A DNA stretch of 64,000 nt from Phycicoccus sp. M110.8 (GTDB taxonomy: Bacteria; Actinomycetota; Actinomycetes; Actinomycetales; Dermatophilaceae), in contig NZ_JAWDIC010000001.1 of the NCBI RefSeq assembly GCF_032464895.1, forward strand, positions 2,046,001 to 2,110,000. Reading direction: 5' to 3'. Below the pieces are notes generated by a model. It was not told the DNA's origin. It was given only the letters and a program-made list of their open reading frames with translations, and searched no databases. Below, piece after piece: positions 27,598 to 35,883 of the stretch (the stretch's first letter is position 1; each line of letters begins with the position of its first letter). A program made the translations under genes and the position numbers.

Positions 27598-27614
27598 TAC
27601 GTTAGGTATATTAA
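27580..27614. promoter_or_regulatory. MarR operator pair in AT-rich island
   Basis: CTTAGGATTACTAAG (27580-27594) is an inverted repeat covering the first codons of the transporter gene. A second, weaker repeat, TTAGGTATATTAA (27602-27614), lies just before the marR GTG. The tract is one of the most AT-rich in the window and sits between divergent genes. Confidence 0.65.
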
Positions 27615-27619
27615 GCGCT

Positions 27620-28105
27620 GTGGAGACCCGTGCCAAGTCCGGCGGCCGCAAGGGCGAGCGGCCCGCGCCCCCGGCCGCCCCGGGGCAGGACGAGGACGAG
27701 CTCGTCTTCGCCGTCAAGCACGCCGTGAGCCGGGTCTACAGCCGGTTCCGCTCCGAACGGGTCGAGGGCGACCTCGGCGAGGTGGCCCTGTCGGTGCTCG
27801 CCCGCATCGAGAAGTACGGCCCCCACACGCTCACCGCCCTGAGCCAGTACCACCGCGTGACCCCGCCCTCGATGAGCCAGGCGGTCAACCGGCTCACCGG
27901 GGCCGGGCTGGCGCAGCGGGTCCCCGACCCCGACGACGGCCGACGCGTCCTCATCGCGGCGACAGCCGAGGGTGCCCGGGTGTCCCGCGAGGCCCGCGCA
28001 CGTCGCAACGCGTGGCTCCAGGCATGCCTCGACGACCTGCCCGAGTCGGACCGGAGGGTCCTGGCCCGGGCCGCCGAGCTGCTCACCCGCATGGCCGACT
28101 CCTAG
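27620..28105 (+). CDS. MarR family transcriptional regulator
   Basis: A 161-residue winged-helix repressor. The recognition region contains HTLTALSQYHRVTPPSMSQA and the wing DPDDGRRVLIAAT, both typical of MarR. The GTG at 27620 was chosen because it starts directly after the operator and gives the normal family length. It most likely represses the divergent MFS and hydrolase genes and itself, and is released by a ligand carried by that pump. Its stop codon overlaps that of recQ, which converges on it. Confidence 0.87.
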   Translation: METRAKSGGRKGERPAPPAAPGQDEDELVFAVKHAVSRVYSRFRSERVEGDLGEVALSVLARIEKYGPHTLTALSQYHRVTPPSMSQAVNRLTGAGLAQRVPDPDDGRRVLIAATAEGARVSREARARRNAWLQACLDDLPESDRRVLARAAELLTRMADS

Positions 28106-29754
28106 GGCTGGACGTCCAGCACCCTCTCCTCGAGCACGGTCTCGACGTCCAGGGTGCGGTAGCCGGCCTGTTCGAAGAGCACGGTCACCCGGCCGCCCTC
28201 CTCGTGCATCACGGTCCCCGGACCGAACTCGTCGTGGACCACTCGTTGCGAGGGGTCGAACTCCCGGTTCGCGAGCTCGCCGCCGCTGGTGGACAGCCCC
28301 TCGTCGCAGGCGTCGCAGTTGCCGCACGGCCCGAGCCGGTCTTCTCCGAAGTAGCCGAGCAGGAACCGCCGGCGGCAGTCCCGCGCCTCGGCGTAGCCGC
28401 GCATCATCTCAAGCCGCGACCGCGCCATCGCCTGCCGCTCCTCGGCGACATCGCGGGCGGCGGCGACGACGTCCTGTTCGGAGCCGGGACGGCCTGTGGC
28501 CCGCACATTCCGGCCCTCGTCCACCATGAGGCCTCCGCAGTCCTCGAGCAGGCCCACCACAGCGGTGGCCCGCCGGCGGCTGAGACCCGTGGCCTCGGAC
28601 AGGGCCTTGATCGTGCTCCCGTCCGGGGGCAGGGCGCCAAGCACGGCCCGCACGGCCTCCTCGTCGAACGGCACGCTGCCGAGGTAGCGGCGCAGCCCGA
28701 GGTCCTCCGTTCGGTAGAACAGCCGCACCCGGGCGGGGTCGCCTCCGCGGCCGGCACGCCCAATCTCCTGGTAGTACTCGTCGACCGACTCGGGCAGGTG
28801 GGCGTGCGCCACCGTCCTGACCTCGACGTTGTCGATGCCCATGCCGAACGCCGAGGTCGCGACGACCACGTCCAGCTCGCCCTCGCGGAACGCCTGGTGC
28901 ACCTCTTCGCGGTCCGCGCGCCGGCGGCCCGCGTGGTAGGCGGCCGCGCGCAGGCCCCGCTCGGCCAGCTGCTCGGCATACCACTCGGTCTCGCTGCGGG
29001 TCCCGGTGTAGACGAGGGCAGCGCCGGGCTCGCCGGACACCCACTCCAGCACCGCGTCGCGTCGAGCCGCCTCCTCGAGGACGTGCTGGGCAGCCAGGTG
29101 CAGGTTGGGCCGGTCGAAGCCGGCCACCACCTCGTGGGGACTGCGCAGCCCCAGGCGCTCGCGGATCTCGGCCCGCACGGGTGGAGCGGCCGTCGCGGTG
29201 AGCGCGACGAGTACCGGCTCGCCGAGGCGGGCGCGGACGTCGGCGAGGCGCAGGTAGTCCGGACGGAAGTCGTGGCCCCACGAGGAGACGCAGTGCGCCT
29301 CGTCCACGGCGAGCAGTGCGGGGCGCAGCCGTGCCACGCGCTCGACGGTCGCGTCGTCGGCGAGCTGCTCGGGGGTGAGGAAGAGGAAGTGCGCGCGGCC
29401 CTCTCCGACCGCCCGCCAGGCGTCCTCCACCTGGCCACCGGTGCGCAGGGAGTTGACCGCCACTGCGGCCTCGTCCCCGAGCCGCTCCACCAGTCCCGCG
29501 ACCTGGTCGTCCTGGAGGGCCACCAGGGGCGACACGACGAACGTCGGGCCTGTCAGCAGCAGGCCCGCGAGCTGGTAGACCGCCGACTTGCCCGCGCCGC
29601 TGGGGAGCACGGCCAGGGTGTCGTGGCCGCCCAGGACCGAGGTGACGGCCTCGAGCTGGCCGGGGCGCAGCCGGGGCCAGTCGAACCGTTCGCGGGCGAG
29701 GGTGACGACGGCGTCCCGCTGGTCGGGATGGCGGGTGGCGGGCTTCGGCGGCAC
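28102..29754 (-). CDS. recQ: RecQ-family DNA helicase with C-terminal Tudor/KOW-like domain
   Basis: A 550-residue ATP-dependent 3'-5' helicase. Walker A PSGAGKSA is at residues 51-58. DEAH with the aromatic loop (VDEAHCVSSWGHDFRPDY) and motif VI (QEIGRAGRGG) are intact. The zinc site is CRRRFLL...CGNCDAC. An HRDC domain is missing; instead the last 55 residues (VVHDEFGPGTVMHEEGGRVTV) resemble the small beta barrel at the end of UvrD/PcrA-type helicases. The GTG at 29754 was chosen by homology. Confidence 0.9.
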   Translation of the reverse strand: MPPKPATRHPDQRDAVVTLARERFDWPRLRPGQLEAVTSVLGGHDTLAVLPSGAGKSAVYQLAGLLLTGPTFVVSPLVALQDDQVAGLVERLGDEAAVAVNSLRTGGQVEDAWRAVGEGRAHFLFLTPEQLADDATVERVARLRPALLAVDEAHCVSSWGHDFRPDYLRLADVRARLGEPVLVALTATAAPPVRAEIRERLGLRSPHEVVAGFDRPNLHLAAQHVLEEAARRDAVLEWVSGEPGAALVYTGTRSETEWYAEQLAERGLRAAAYHAGRRRADREEVHQAFREGELDVVVATSAFGMGIDNVEVRTVAHAHLPESVDEYYQEIGRAGRGGDPARVRLFYRTEDLGLRRYLGSVPFDEEAVRAVLGALPPDGSTIKALSEATGLSRRRATAVVGLLEDCGGLMVDEGRNVRATGRPGSEQDVVAAARDVAEERQAMARSRLEMMRGYAEARDCRRRFLLGYFGEDRLGPCGNCDACDEGLSTSGGELANREFDPSQRVVHDEFGPGTVMHEEGGRVTVLFEQAGYRTLDVETVLEERVLDVQP

Positions 29755-29841
29755 GGCATCGGCATACCCAGCCCGCGCGATCCCACACACGTCGCGGCCG
29801 GATGGTTGCGCGACCCATCCTCGCGGGGGCAGGGTCGGGCC

Positions 29842-31548
29842 ATGGCACCCTCGACCGCCACGGCGGCATACCGCGCAGCCCGCGACCAGCTCGTCTCCCT
29901 CTCCGGCCGGCACGACGACGCGATGCGCGAGTTCCGCTGGCCCGATGTGGGGGACCGGTTCAACTGGGCGGTCGACTGGTTCGACGCCATCGCCCGCGGC
30001 AACGGCGCCACCGCCCTGTGGATCGTCGAGGAGGACGGCAGCGAGCAGCGGCTCACCTTCGATGAGCTCGCCTCGCGGTCCGACCAGGTGGCCGTGTGGC
30101 TCGCAGATCTCGGTGTGGCACAAGGCGACCGGGTGCTGCTCATGCTCGGCAACCAGGTCGAGCTCTGGGAGACCATGCTGGCCGTCTTCAAGCTCGGGGC
30201 GGTCGTCATGCCGACCACGGCCGCCCTCGGCCCGAACGACCTGCGCGACCGCGTCGAGCGCGGCGGCGCGAAGGTGGTCGTCGCCAACGCCGCCGACGCG
30301 CCGAAGTTCGCCGAGGTGCCCGGGGACTACCTGCGCGTGGTCGTGGGCGAGGCGCAGGGGTGGCACTCCTACGCCGATGCGTATGCCGTGCAGGGCCACC
30401 CGTTCGAGACCACCACAGCCCCCTCGGACCCGCTGCTGCTCTACTTCACGTCGGGGACGACCAGCAAGCCCAAGCTGGTCGAGCACACCCAGGTGTCCTA
30501 CCCCGTCGGGCACCTGTCGACGATGTACTGGATCGGCGTCCGGCCCGGCGACGTGCACCTGGCCATCAGCTCGCCCGGGTGGGCCAAGCACGCCTGGTCC
30601 TGCTTCTTCGCCCCGTGGATCGCCGAGGCCACGATCTTCGTCTTCAACTACGCCCGGTTCGACGCCGCGGCACTGCTCGGGCAGATCCGACGCGCGGGCG
30701 TGACGACGTTCTGCGCACCACCGACGGTGTGGCGCATGCTGATCCAGGCCGACCTCGGCGGCGCCGAGGGCAGGGGATCGCTGCGGGAGCTGCTGGCCGC
30801 CGGGGAGCCGCTCAACCCGGAGGTCATCACCCAGGTCGAGAAGGCGTGGGGGCTCACCATCCGTGACGGCTACGGCCAGACCGAGACCACGCTCCAGGTC
30901 GGCAACATCGCCGGCGACCGGGTCAAGCCGGGGTCGATGGGCCGCCCCATGCCCGGTGTCCCGGTGGAGCTCGTGGACCCCCTGACCGGTAAGCGATCGG
31001 ACGAGGGCGAGATCGTCCTCGACCTGTCGCAGCACCCGGTCAACCTGATGACCGGCTACCTCGGCGACGAGGAGCGGCAGGCCGAGGCGATGGCGGGCGG
31101 TTTCTACCACACCGGCGACGTCGCCCAGCGCGACCAGGACGGCTACATCACCTACATCGGGCGCACCGACGACGTGTTCAAGGCGAGCGACTACAAGGTG
31201 TCGCCCTTCGAGCTGGAGTCGGTCCTCATCGAGCACCCGGCCGTGGCCGAGGCTGCCGTCGTCCCGGCGCCGGACCCCACCCGCCTGGCCGTGCCCAAGG
31301 CATACATCGCGCTCGCGGCGGGGCACGCACCCGACGCGGAGACCGCGAAGTCGATCCTGGCCCACGCCCGCGCCAACCTCGCGCCGTACCTGCGCGTGCG
31401 CCGGGTCGAGTTCTACGAGCTGCCCAAGACCATCTCGGGCAAGATCCGCCGGGTCGAGCTGCGCGACCGGGAGCAGCGGGCGTACGACGGCGGGACGTCA
31501 CTGTCGGAGGAGTTCCGCGACGACCAGTTCCCCGAGCTGTTCCGCTGA
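29842..31548 (+). CDS. AMP-forming acyl-CoA synthetase
   Basis: A 568-residue adenylate-forming enzyme. The P-loop is LYFTSGTTSKPK, motif II is DGYGQTETT, motif III is YHTGDVAQRDQDGYITYIGR, and the catalytic Lys is in PKTISGKIRR near the C-terminus. Overall similarity is to medium-chain and acetyl-CoA synthetase (ACSM/Acs) types, so a short or medium fatty acid is a likely substrate. It diverges from recQ. It lies 212 bp upstream of the uncharacterised five-gene module on the same strand, with its own likely promoter; co-function is not shown. Confidence 0.88.
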   Translation: MAPSTATAAYRAARDQLVSLSGRHDDAMREFRWPDVGDRFNWAVDWFDAIARGNGATALWIVEEDGSEQRLTFDELASRSDQVAVWLADLGVAQGDRVLLMLGNQVELWETMLAVFKLGAVVMPTTAALGPNDLRDRVERGGAKVVVANAADAPKFAEVPGDYLRVVVGEAQGWHSYADAYAVQGHPFETTTAPSDPLLLYFTSGTTSKPKLVEHTQVSYPVGHLSTMYWIGVRPGDVHLAISSPGWAKHAWSCFFAPWIAEATIFVFNYARFDAAALLGQIRRAGVTTFCAPPTVWRMLIQADLGGAEGRGSLRELLAAGEPLNPEVITQVEKAWGLTIRDGYGQTETTLQVGNIAGDRVKPGSMGRPMPGVPVELVDPLTGKRSDEGEIVLDLSQHPVNLMTGYLGDEERQAEAMAGGFYHTGDVAQRDQDGYITYIGRTDDVFKASDYKVSPFELESVLIEHPAVAEAAVVPAPDPTRLAVPKAYIALAAGHAPDAETAKSILAHARANLAPYLRVRRVEFYELPKTISGKIRRVELRDREQRAYDGGTSLSEEFRDDQFPELFR

Positions 31549-31706
31549 GCCTGTGACTCGTGGGCGACGCAATCCGTTGCGGCGCAATGGTCTTGGGGGA
31601 AATGCGCAGATAGCGGGCAAAAAGGCCTGACGAGCGCGCGGTTGACCGGAGTCGGGCGTCGTTGACCCCTGTCGGGCCGGTTCGGTCGCGAGTAGCGTGA
31701 AGTGCG
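31549..31706 (+). promoter_or_regulatory. Promoter region of the unknown module
   Basis: This 158-bp gap is relatively AT-rich, with ACGCAATCCGTTGCG (small hairpin) near 31565-31580. TAGCGT (31693-31698) is a -10 box 8 nt before a GTG at 31707, so transcription into the next five genes probably starts here. Confidence 0.45.
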
Positions 31707-31760
31707 GTGGTTCCGCCAGGGCCGCCGACCGCACGACCGGGGCAAGCGGGCCGGGGGCAC

Positions 31761-32999
31761 ATGCGCACCTACCCATATGCGTTCCACGTCGCCCTCGACG
31801 GCAACGGGCTGAACGGGCTCGAGGGCCGAGCCGGCGTGTGCCTGTTCCACTACGACCCCGTGACCGGCGACCACGCGTACAAGGTCACCTACTTCGACGG
31901 CGCCTCCGGGGGCCACGCGCCGAGCGTCGACCCCAGCCGCCGGATCGGGTTCCTGGGCAACACCGGCCAGCACCTGCTCTTCTACGACCTCGCCACGCTC
32001 GAGGAGGCAGACCGGGTCTCCACCCTGCGGTTCGAGGTGCCGGACACGACGATCAAGGGCAGCACCCACCTCGTCTGGCTCGACGACACGCAGTTCGTCA
32101 CCTCGATCGGCGAGCACCTGTGGACGTTCGACGTCAACCGGCTCACCAAGGCCGAGCAGGTCGCGCCACACCAGCTCAAGATCCCGCACGCCATGAAGCG
32201 CACGGCCTCCGGCCGCTACGTCGTCTACGGCGGGATGGACCACCCGACCCGCGGTGAGGCCAAGGAGGTCGGGATCCTGGACACCGTCACCGGCGAGGTC
32301 CGGCGCGTGCCGCTGCCGACCACCTGCTGGCACGTCATGTGCCACCCGGTGCTCGACGTCTTCTACGCGATCTCGTTCCGGGTGCACCCCGCCGACCGCA
32401 GCGACTACGAGCACTGGGGGATGGCGTGGCTGCGGCAGTACGCCTTCGAGATCGACGCCGAGGACGGCCGCGTCGTGCGACACTGGGCCGCCGACCGCGA
32501 CCTGCCGGCCCACGTCAACTCCGACGTCACCATCTCCGACTCCGAGCTGATCTTCTGCACCGGCGGCAGCCACACCGTCGTCCTCGTCGACCTGCTCACG
32601 CTGAGCCACCACCGCCTCATCGACGAGCACCCGGGCGCGCTGGAGAGCCTGGCGCTGACGCGCCAGAGCGCGTCGACGGTCGCCGAGGCGTTCATGCGCG
32701 GCAACGTCTTCGGCAACAGCCACCTGTATGCCGAGTCGCTGCGGGTGAGCCGTGGCGCGTTCGTCGACGGCATCTACGCGTGCCAGCTGTCGGCCGACCA
32801 GACGCTGCTGTTCACCGCCAACCGCGGGCAGAACCACATCACCGTCTACGACTACCCCTCGCTGGAGCTGCGCGACCGCGTCGTCATGCCGGAGCTGCAG
32901 GACCTCGACCCGAGGGTGGGCGCGTTCGGCGACCCGCGCCTCGGGTTCCACCACTCCTACCTCGTCAGCCCACCCGCGCCCACCGCAGGAGAGCCCTGA
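31761..32999 (+). CDS. Beta-propeller-like protein, unknown function
   Basis: A 412-residue protein that I cannot assign. Repeated beta-strand blocks with an aromatic/Asp pattern (HLLFYDLATLEEADRV, EHLWTFDVNRLTKAEQV, EVGILDTVTGEVRRV, HTVVLVDLLTLSHHRLI, HITVYDYPSLELRDRV) suggest a six- or seven-bladed propeller. His residues are frequent, including PHAM, CWHVMCH and FHHSY, so a metal site is possible. No signal peptide is present. A leaderless start at GTG 31707 would add 18 residues. The next gene overlaps its stop as ATGA-type (TGATG). Confidence 0.7.
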   Translation: MRTYPYAFHVALDGNGLNGLEGRAGVCLFHYDPVTGDHAYKVTYFDGASGGHAPSVDPSRRIGFLGNTGQHLLFYDLATLEEADRVSTLRFEVPDTTIKGSTHLVWLDDTQFVTSIGEHLWTFDVNRLTKAEQVAPHQLKIPHAMKRTASGRYVVYGGMDHPTRGEAKEVGILDTVTGEVRRVPLPTTCWHVMCHPVLDVFYAISFRVHPADRSDYEHWGMAWLRQYAFEIDAEDGRVVRHWAADRDLPAHVNSDVTISDSELIFCTGGSHTVVLVDLLTLSHHRLIDEHPGALESLALTRQSASTVAEAFMRGNVFGNSHLYAESLRVSRGAFVDGIYACQLSADQTLLFTANRGQNHITVYDYPSLELRDRVVMPELQDLDPRVGAFGDPRLGFHHSYLVSPPAPTAGEP

Positions 33000-33457
33000 T
33001 GGCCAACTACAGCATCGACACCACCGTGTACGGGGGCAGCACCGTCAGCTCCGACGTGAACGCCGACGTGACCTCCACCCTCACCGGGCTCGACGACATG
33101 AAGCTCACCCTGGCCGGCGGGACGACCAACACCAACAACGGCACCAACACGGTGCACTCCGACGCGACGATCACCCTCGAGCCGGTGACGACCACCTCGA
33201 CGGTGAACACCACCTCGAACCTCGAGAGCCGGTCGAGCGTGGACACGACGTCGTCGGTGGACCTCAAGCCGGTGGCCGTCGACACGTGCGTCCGCCTGGA
33301 GCTGGGGCCGCCGCCCGCCACCGAGGTGTGCACACCGTACGAGCAGACGTGGGGCTGGTCGGTCCTGGGCCTGGAGCTGTTCTCGCTGACCGTCCGGGGG
33401 CGTGCCACCGCGCACATCCGCCCCGAGCACCACGGCCCCGTCGTGATCGACCTGTGA
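32999..33457 (+). CDS. Thr/Ser/Asn-rich protein, unknown function
   Basis: A 152-residue protein without a signal peptide. Residues 5-95 are very rich in Thr, Ser, Asn and Val with alternating polar and non-polar positions (STVNTTSNLESRSSVDTTSS), which favours extended beta structure. The last 55 residues are more ordinary (CVRLELGPPPATEVCTPYEQ), with two Cys that could pair. Its start overlaps the preceding stop codon (TGATG). No family is recognised; a structural or coat-like subunit would fit, as inference only. Confidence 0.65.
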   Translation: MANYSIDTTVYGGSTVSSDVNADVTSTLTGLDDMKLTLAGGTTNTNNGTNTVHSDATITLEPVTTTSTVNTTSNLESRSSVDTTSSVDLKPVAVDTCVRLELGPPPATEVCTPYEQTWGWSVLGLELFSLTVRGRATAHIRPEHHGPVVIDL

Positions 33458-33464
33458 GCGCGCG

Positions 33465-34154
33465 ATGCCGACCAGCCGCCGCAAGCCCACCCCTCGCAAG
33501 GACGCCCCGCGCGCCGACCGCGCCAGGACGGCATCGGTCGCCGACGAGATCGTCCTCACCGGCCCACCCGGCCGGCTGCACGCCACGGTCTCGGTCGAGA
33601 ACGCCGTCTCCGAGCGGGTGTCGGTGCGCGGAGCAGTCCTCCACCGGTCCGGGCAGGAGCCGGTGCCCGGCCTGGCGACGGCCCTGATCTCGCCGGGGAC
33701 GACCGCCTCGGTGCCCGTGTCGGTCAGCCTCTCCCGGACGACGCCGCCCGGTGAGCTCGAGGCCGAGCTGGAGGTCGGCGGAACCCGCCGGCCGGTGCGC
33801 GTCCTGGTCGAGCCGGAGCTGGACCTCCACCTGAGCCCCTCCCGCGTGCTGGCCGTCCCGGGACGCCAGCGCGTCCCCCTCACCCTCGTCAACCACGGCA
33901 ACGTCGACATCCCCCTGGCCGCCCTGACCCGGGCGCGGACCGACGACGGCGGCCCCGACCCGGGACCCGACGTCTCGCTCACGGTGCTCGACCCGACCAC
34001 CGTCGAGCCCGGCGCCATCGTGAGCGTCGCGGCGGAGCTCACCGTGCCCGACGAGCTCGACCCCACCCGGCGACACGTCGCCCGCATCCCCGTCGGGACC
34101 GCCGACCTCGAGGTCGTCGTCCTGCCCCGCACCACATCGGAGGAGCTGACATGA
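33465..34154 (+). CDS. Ig-like beta-sandwich protein, unknown function
   Basis: A 229-residue protein. After a basic N-terminus (residues 1-25), two beta-sandwich units are likely. One starts at RLHATVSVENAVSERVSV and ends in RPVRVLVEP. The other starts at RQRVPLTLVNHGNVDIPL and ends in ADLEVVVLP. The pattern resembles NEW3 or CARDB-type domains common in exported proteins, but no signal peptide exists. It lies 7 nt after the preceding gene and overlaps the next by ATGA. Confidence 0.68.
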   Translation: MPTSRRKPTPRKDAPRADRARTASVADEIVLTGPPGRLHATVSVENAVSERVSVRGAVLHRSGQEPVPGLATALISPGTTASVPVSVSLSRTTPPGELEAELEVGGTRRPVRVLVEPELDLHLSPSRVLAVPGRQRVPLTLVNHGNVDIPLAALTRARTDDGGPDPGPDVSLTVLDPTTVEPGAIVSVAAELTVPDELDPTRRHVARIPVGTADLEVVVLPRTTSEELT

Positions 34155-35188
34155 GCACCACGGCACCGGAGTACCTCACGACGCTGCGCACCGGCCTCGC
34201 CGAGGCCGTGCAGCAGTGGGCGGACCAGTCGACCACCGCCTGGGAGCAGTGGGCGCGGGCGTGGCAGCCGGTCGCGGACGCGGGCGCCGACGCCCTCGGT
34301 ATGCCGCGGGTGCAGCCCGGCTCGCCGCCCCGCGTCGTGGGACGGGGGGACACCGCGGGGCGCGATTACCGGCCCGGCAGCCACCCTGGCCACGAGCCCC
34401 ACCACCACGGCTGGGAGGAGCGCGCCGGGCACCACCACGAGGGCTGCGCGTGCGGGGAGTGCCGCGGCCACGAGCACGCACGCCACCACGAGGGCTGCGG
34501 GTGCGGCGACGGCCGCGGCCACGAGCACCACGGCCACGAGCACCACGGGCACGAGCGCCCGGACGACCATCAGCTCGGCTGCGGGTGCGGGGACCACGGC
34601 CATGGCCACGGGTGCGCCTGCGGGGGACGCGAGCACGTCCACGGCTGCTGTGCCGGGCCCTGCGACTGCTGCGTCCCGGAGGCGGACGTGGTCGTGCGGG
34701 CGCGCGCGGGCGAGGTCCGCGTCGTGCCGTTCCGCCTGCACAACCCGTGGCGCCGGGAGCGCGAGGTCACCCTCGAGGTCGGGCCGTGGCACGCCTGCGG
34801 AGGCGACCAGCTCGAGGTCCGTGCGCGCCTCGAGGACACGAGCCTCACGCTCGCCCCGTGCGAGGACCGCGTCGTGCGGCTGCTCGTCACCGCGACGGGT
34901 TCGAAGCAGGCCGGCGACACCGCGACCGAGCAAGCGGGGAAGCCGGGACAGGCTGCTCCAGCCGAGGACGAGCGGGCGCGCACCACCGCCGACGTGGCGG
35001 AGGAGGCGGTGCGGCAGGTGTCCGTCCTGCGGGGCGTGGACGTGGACTCGTGCTCCACGGCGTACGCCGACGTGCGGTTCGAGGGCTGCGGCCGTCCCCA
35101 GCGGGTGGCGCTCGTGGTGCTGCCGGCCGGGTGCGACCCGGTCGACGTGGGGTGCGGCTGCGGGTGCTGCGACGGGGGGCACCGGTGA
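34151..35188 (+). CDS. Helical protein with His/Cys-rich centre and Ig-like C-terminus
   Basis: A 345-residue protein. Residues 5-50 form an amphipathic helix rich in Trp and Gln (TGLAEAVQQWADQSTTAWEQ), resembling phasin-type helices. Residues 75-175 are dominated by His, Cys and Gly, with repeats such as HHEGCACGECRGHEH and HHEGCGCGDGRGHEH, strongly suggesting metal binding. A beta-sandwich follows (VRVVPFRLHNPWRREREVTL), then a CGCGCC tail. It overlaps both neighbours as ATGA/GTGA. No known family was recognised; metallochaperone, metal store and scaffold roles are all possible. Confidence 0.68.
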   Translation: MSTTAPEYLTTLRTGLAEAVQQWADQSTTAWEQWARAWQPVADAGADALGMPRVQPGSPPRVVGRGDTAGRDYRPGSHPGHEPHHHGWEERAGHHHEGCACGECRGHEHARHHEGCGCGDGRGHEHHGHEHHGHERPDDHQLGCGCGDHGHGHGCACGGREHVHGCCAGPCDCCVPEADVVVRARAGEVRVVPFRLHNPWRREREVTLEVGPWHACGGDQLEVRARLEDTSLTLAPCEDRVVRLLVTATGSKQAGDTATEQAGKPGQAAPAEDERARTTADVAEEAVRQVSVLRGVDVDSCSTAYADVRFEGCGRPQRVALVVLPAGCDPVDVGCGCGCCDGGHR

Positions 35189-35883
35189 GCGAGCGCACGA
35201 CCGGCACCGACGAGACGCTCTCGCGGATCACTGAGCTCGCCAGGCAGGCGCTGCAGGCGCAGGCGACGCTGGCGAAGCAGTCGCTGGAGCTCGGCCGGGC
35301 CACCCTGAGCGGCGACGTCGACCGGTCGAGCGCGGGCCGCGCGTACCTGGACGCCGTCAGCCGCGAGGGTGCGCGCTACTGGCGCGAGGTCGGGGCGCTC
35401 GGGCTCGACTACGCCAGCGAGCTGCTCGCCCTCGGCACGCGCAGCGCGGCGCGCGTGGTGAGCGAGGCCTCGGCAGCCGGCTCGCGAGGCAGGGACCACA
35501 GGGCGACCAGGGGATCGTCCGCGGGCGGTCCGCCTCCGGCCGAGGGTGCGCCTGACGGCACCCGCCGCTCGGCGGTGGTCCTGCGCGGAGTGCTCGGCCA
35601 GACCGCACAGGCCACCGTGACCGTCGTCAACCGGCACACCCGCGCCCGCCGGGTGGAGCTCACCCCGAGCGACCTGCGTGACACCGGGGGCGCCCTCGTG
35701 GCAGCCCGGCTCCGGGTCGACCCCGAGCACGTCACGGTGCCCCCCGGTGGGGACCACCCGGTGCGACTCGAGGTCGACCTCGATGCGGCCGACGCGGCGG
35801 TCGGCGACCGCTACGAGGGGACGGTCGAGGTCAGCGGGGGCGACGAGGCCACGCTGGAGGTGACCGTCGAGGTCGTGGCCTGA
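35185..35883 (+). CDS. Helical plus Ig-like protein, unknown function
   Basis: A 232-residue protein with the same plan as the preceding gene product but without the His/Cys centre. Residues 10-95 are amphipathic helices (ARQALQAQATLAKQSLELGR, REVGALGLDYASELLALG), phasin-like in character. A Gly/Pro linker and a beta-sandwich (TAQATVTVVNRHTRARRVEL to the end) follow. It starts by GTGA overlap. Its last 53 bp overlap the 3' end of the convergent epimerase gene. Confidence 0.66.
   Translation: MSERTTGTDETLSRITELARQALQAQATLAKQSLELGRATLSGDVDRSSAGRAYLDAVSREGARYWREVGALGLDYASELLALGTRSAARVVSEASAAGSRGRDHRATRGSSAGGPPPAEGAPDGTRRSAVVLRGVLGQTAQATVTVVNRHTRARRVELTPSDLRDTGGALVAARLRVDPEHVTVPPGGDHPVRLEVDLDAADAAVGDRYEGTVEVSGGDEATLEVTVEVVA

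Noticed and set aside
28012-29841. Upstream extension of the acyl-CoA synthetase frame
   Set aside because: It is antisense to recQ, which has complete helicase motifs; the ATG at 29842 gives the normal family length.
29755-31365. Upstream extension of the recQ frame on the minus strand
   Set aside because: This part is antisense to the acyl-CoA synthetase and has no homology.
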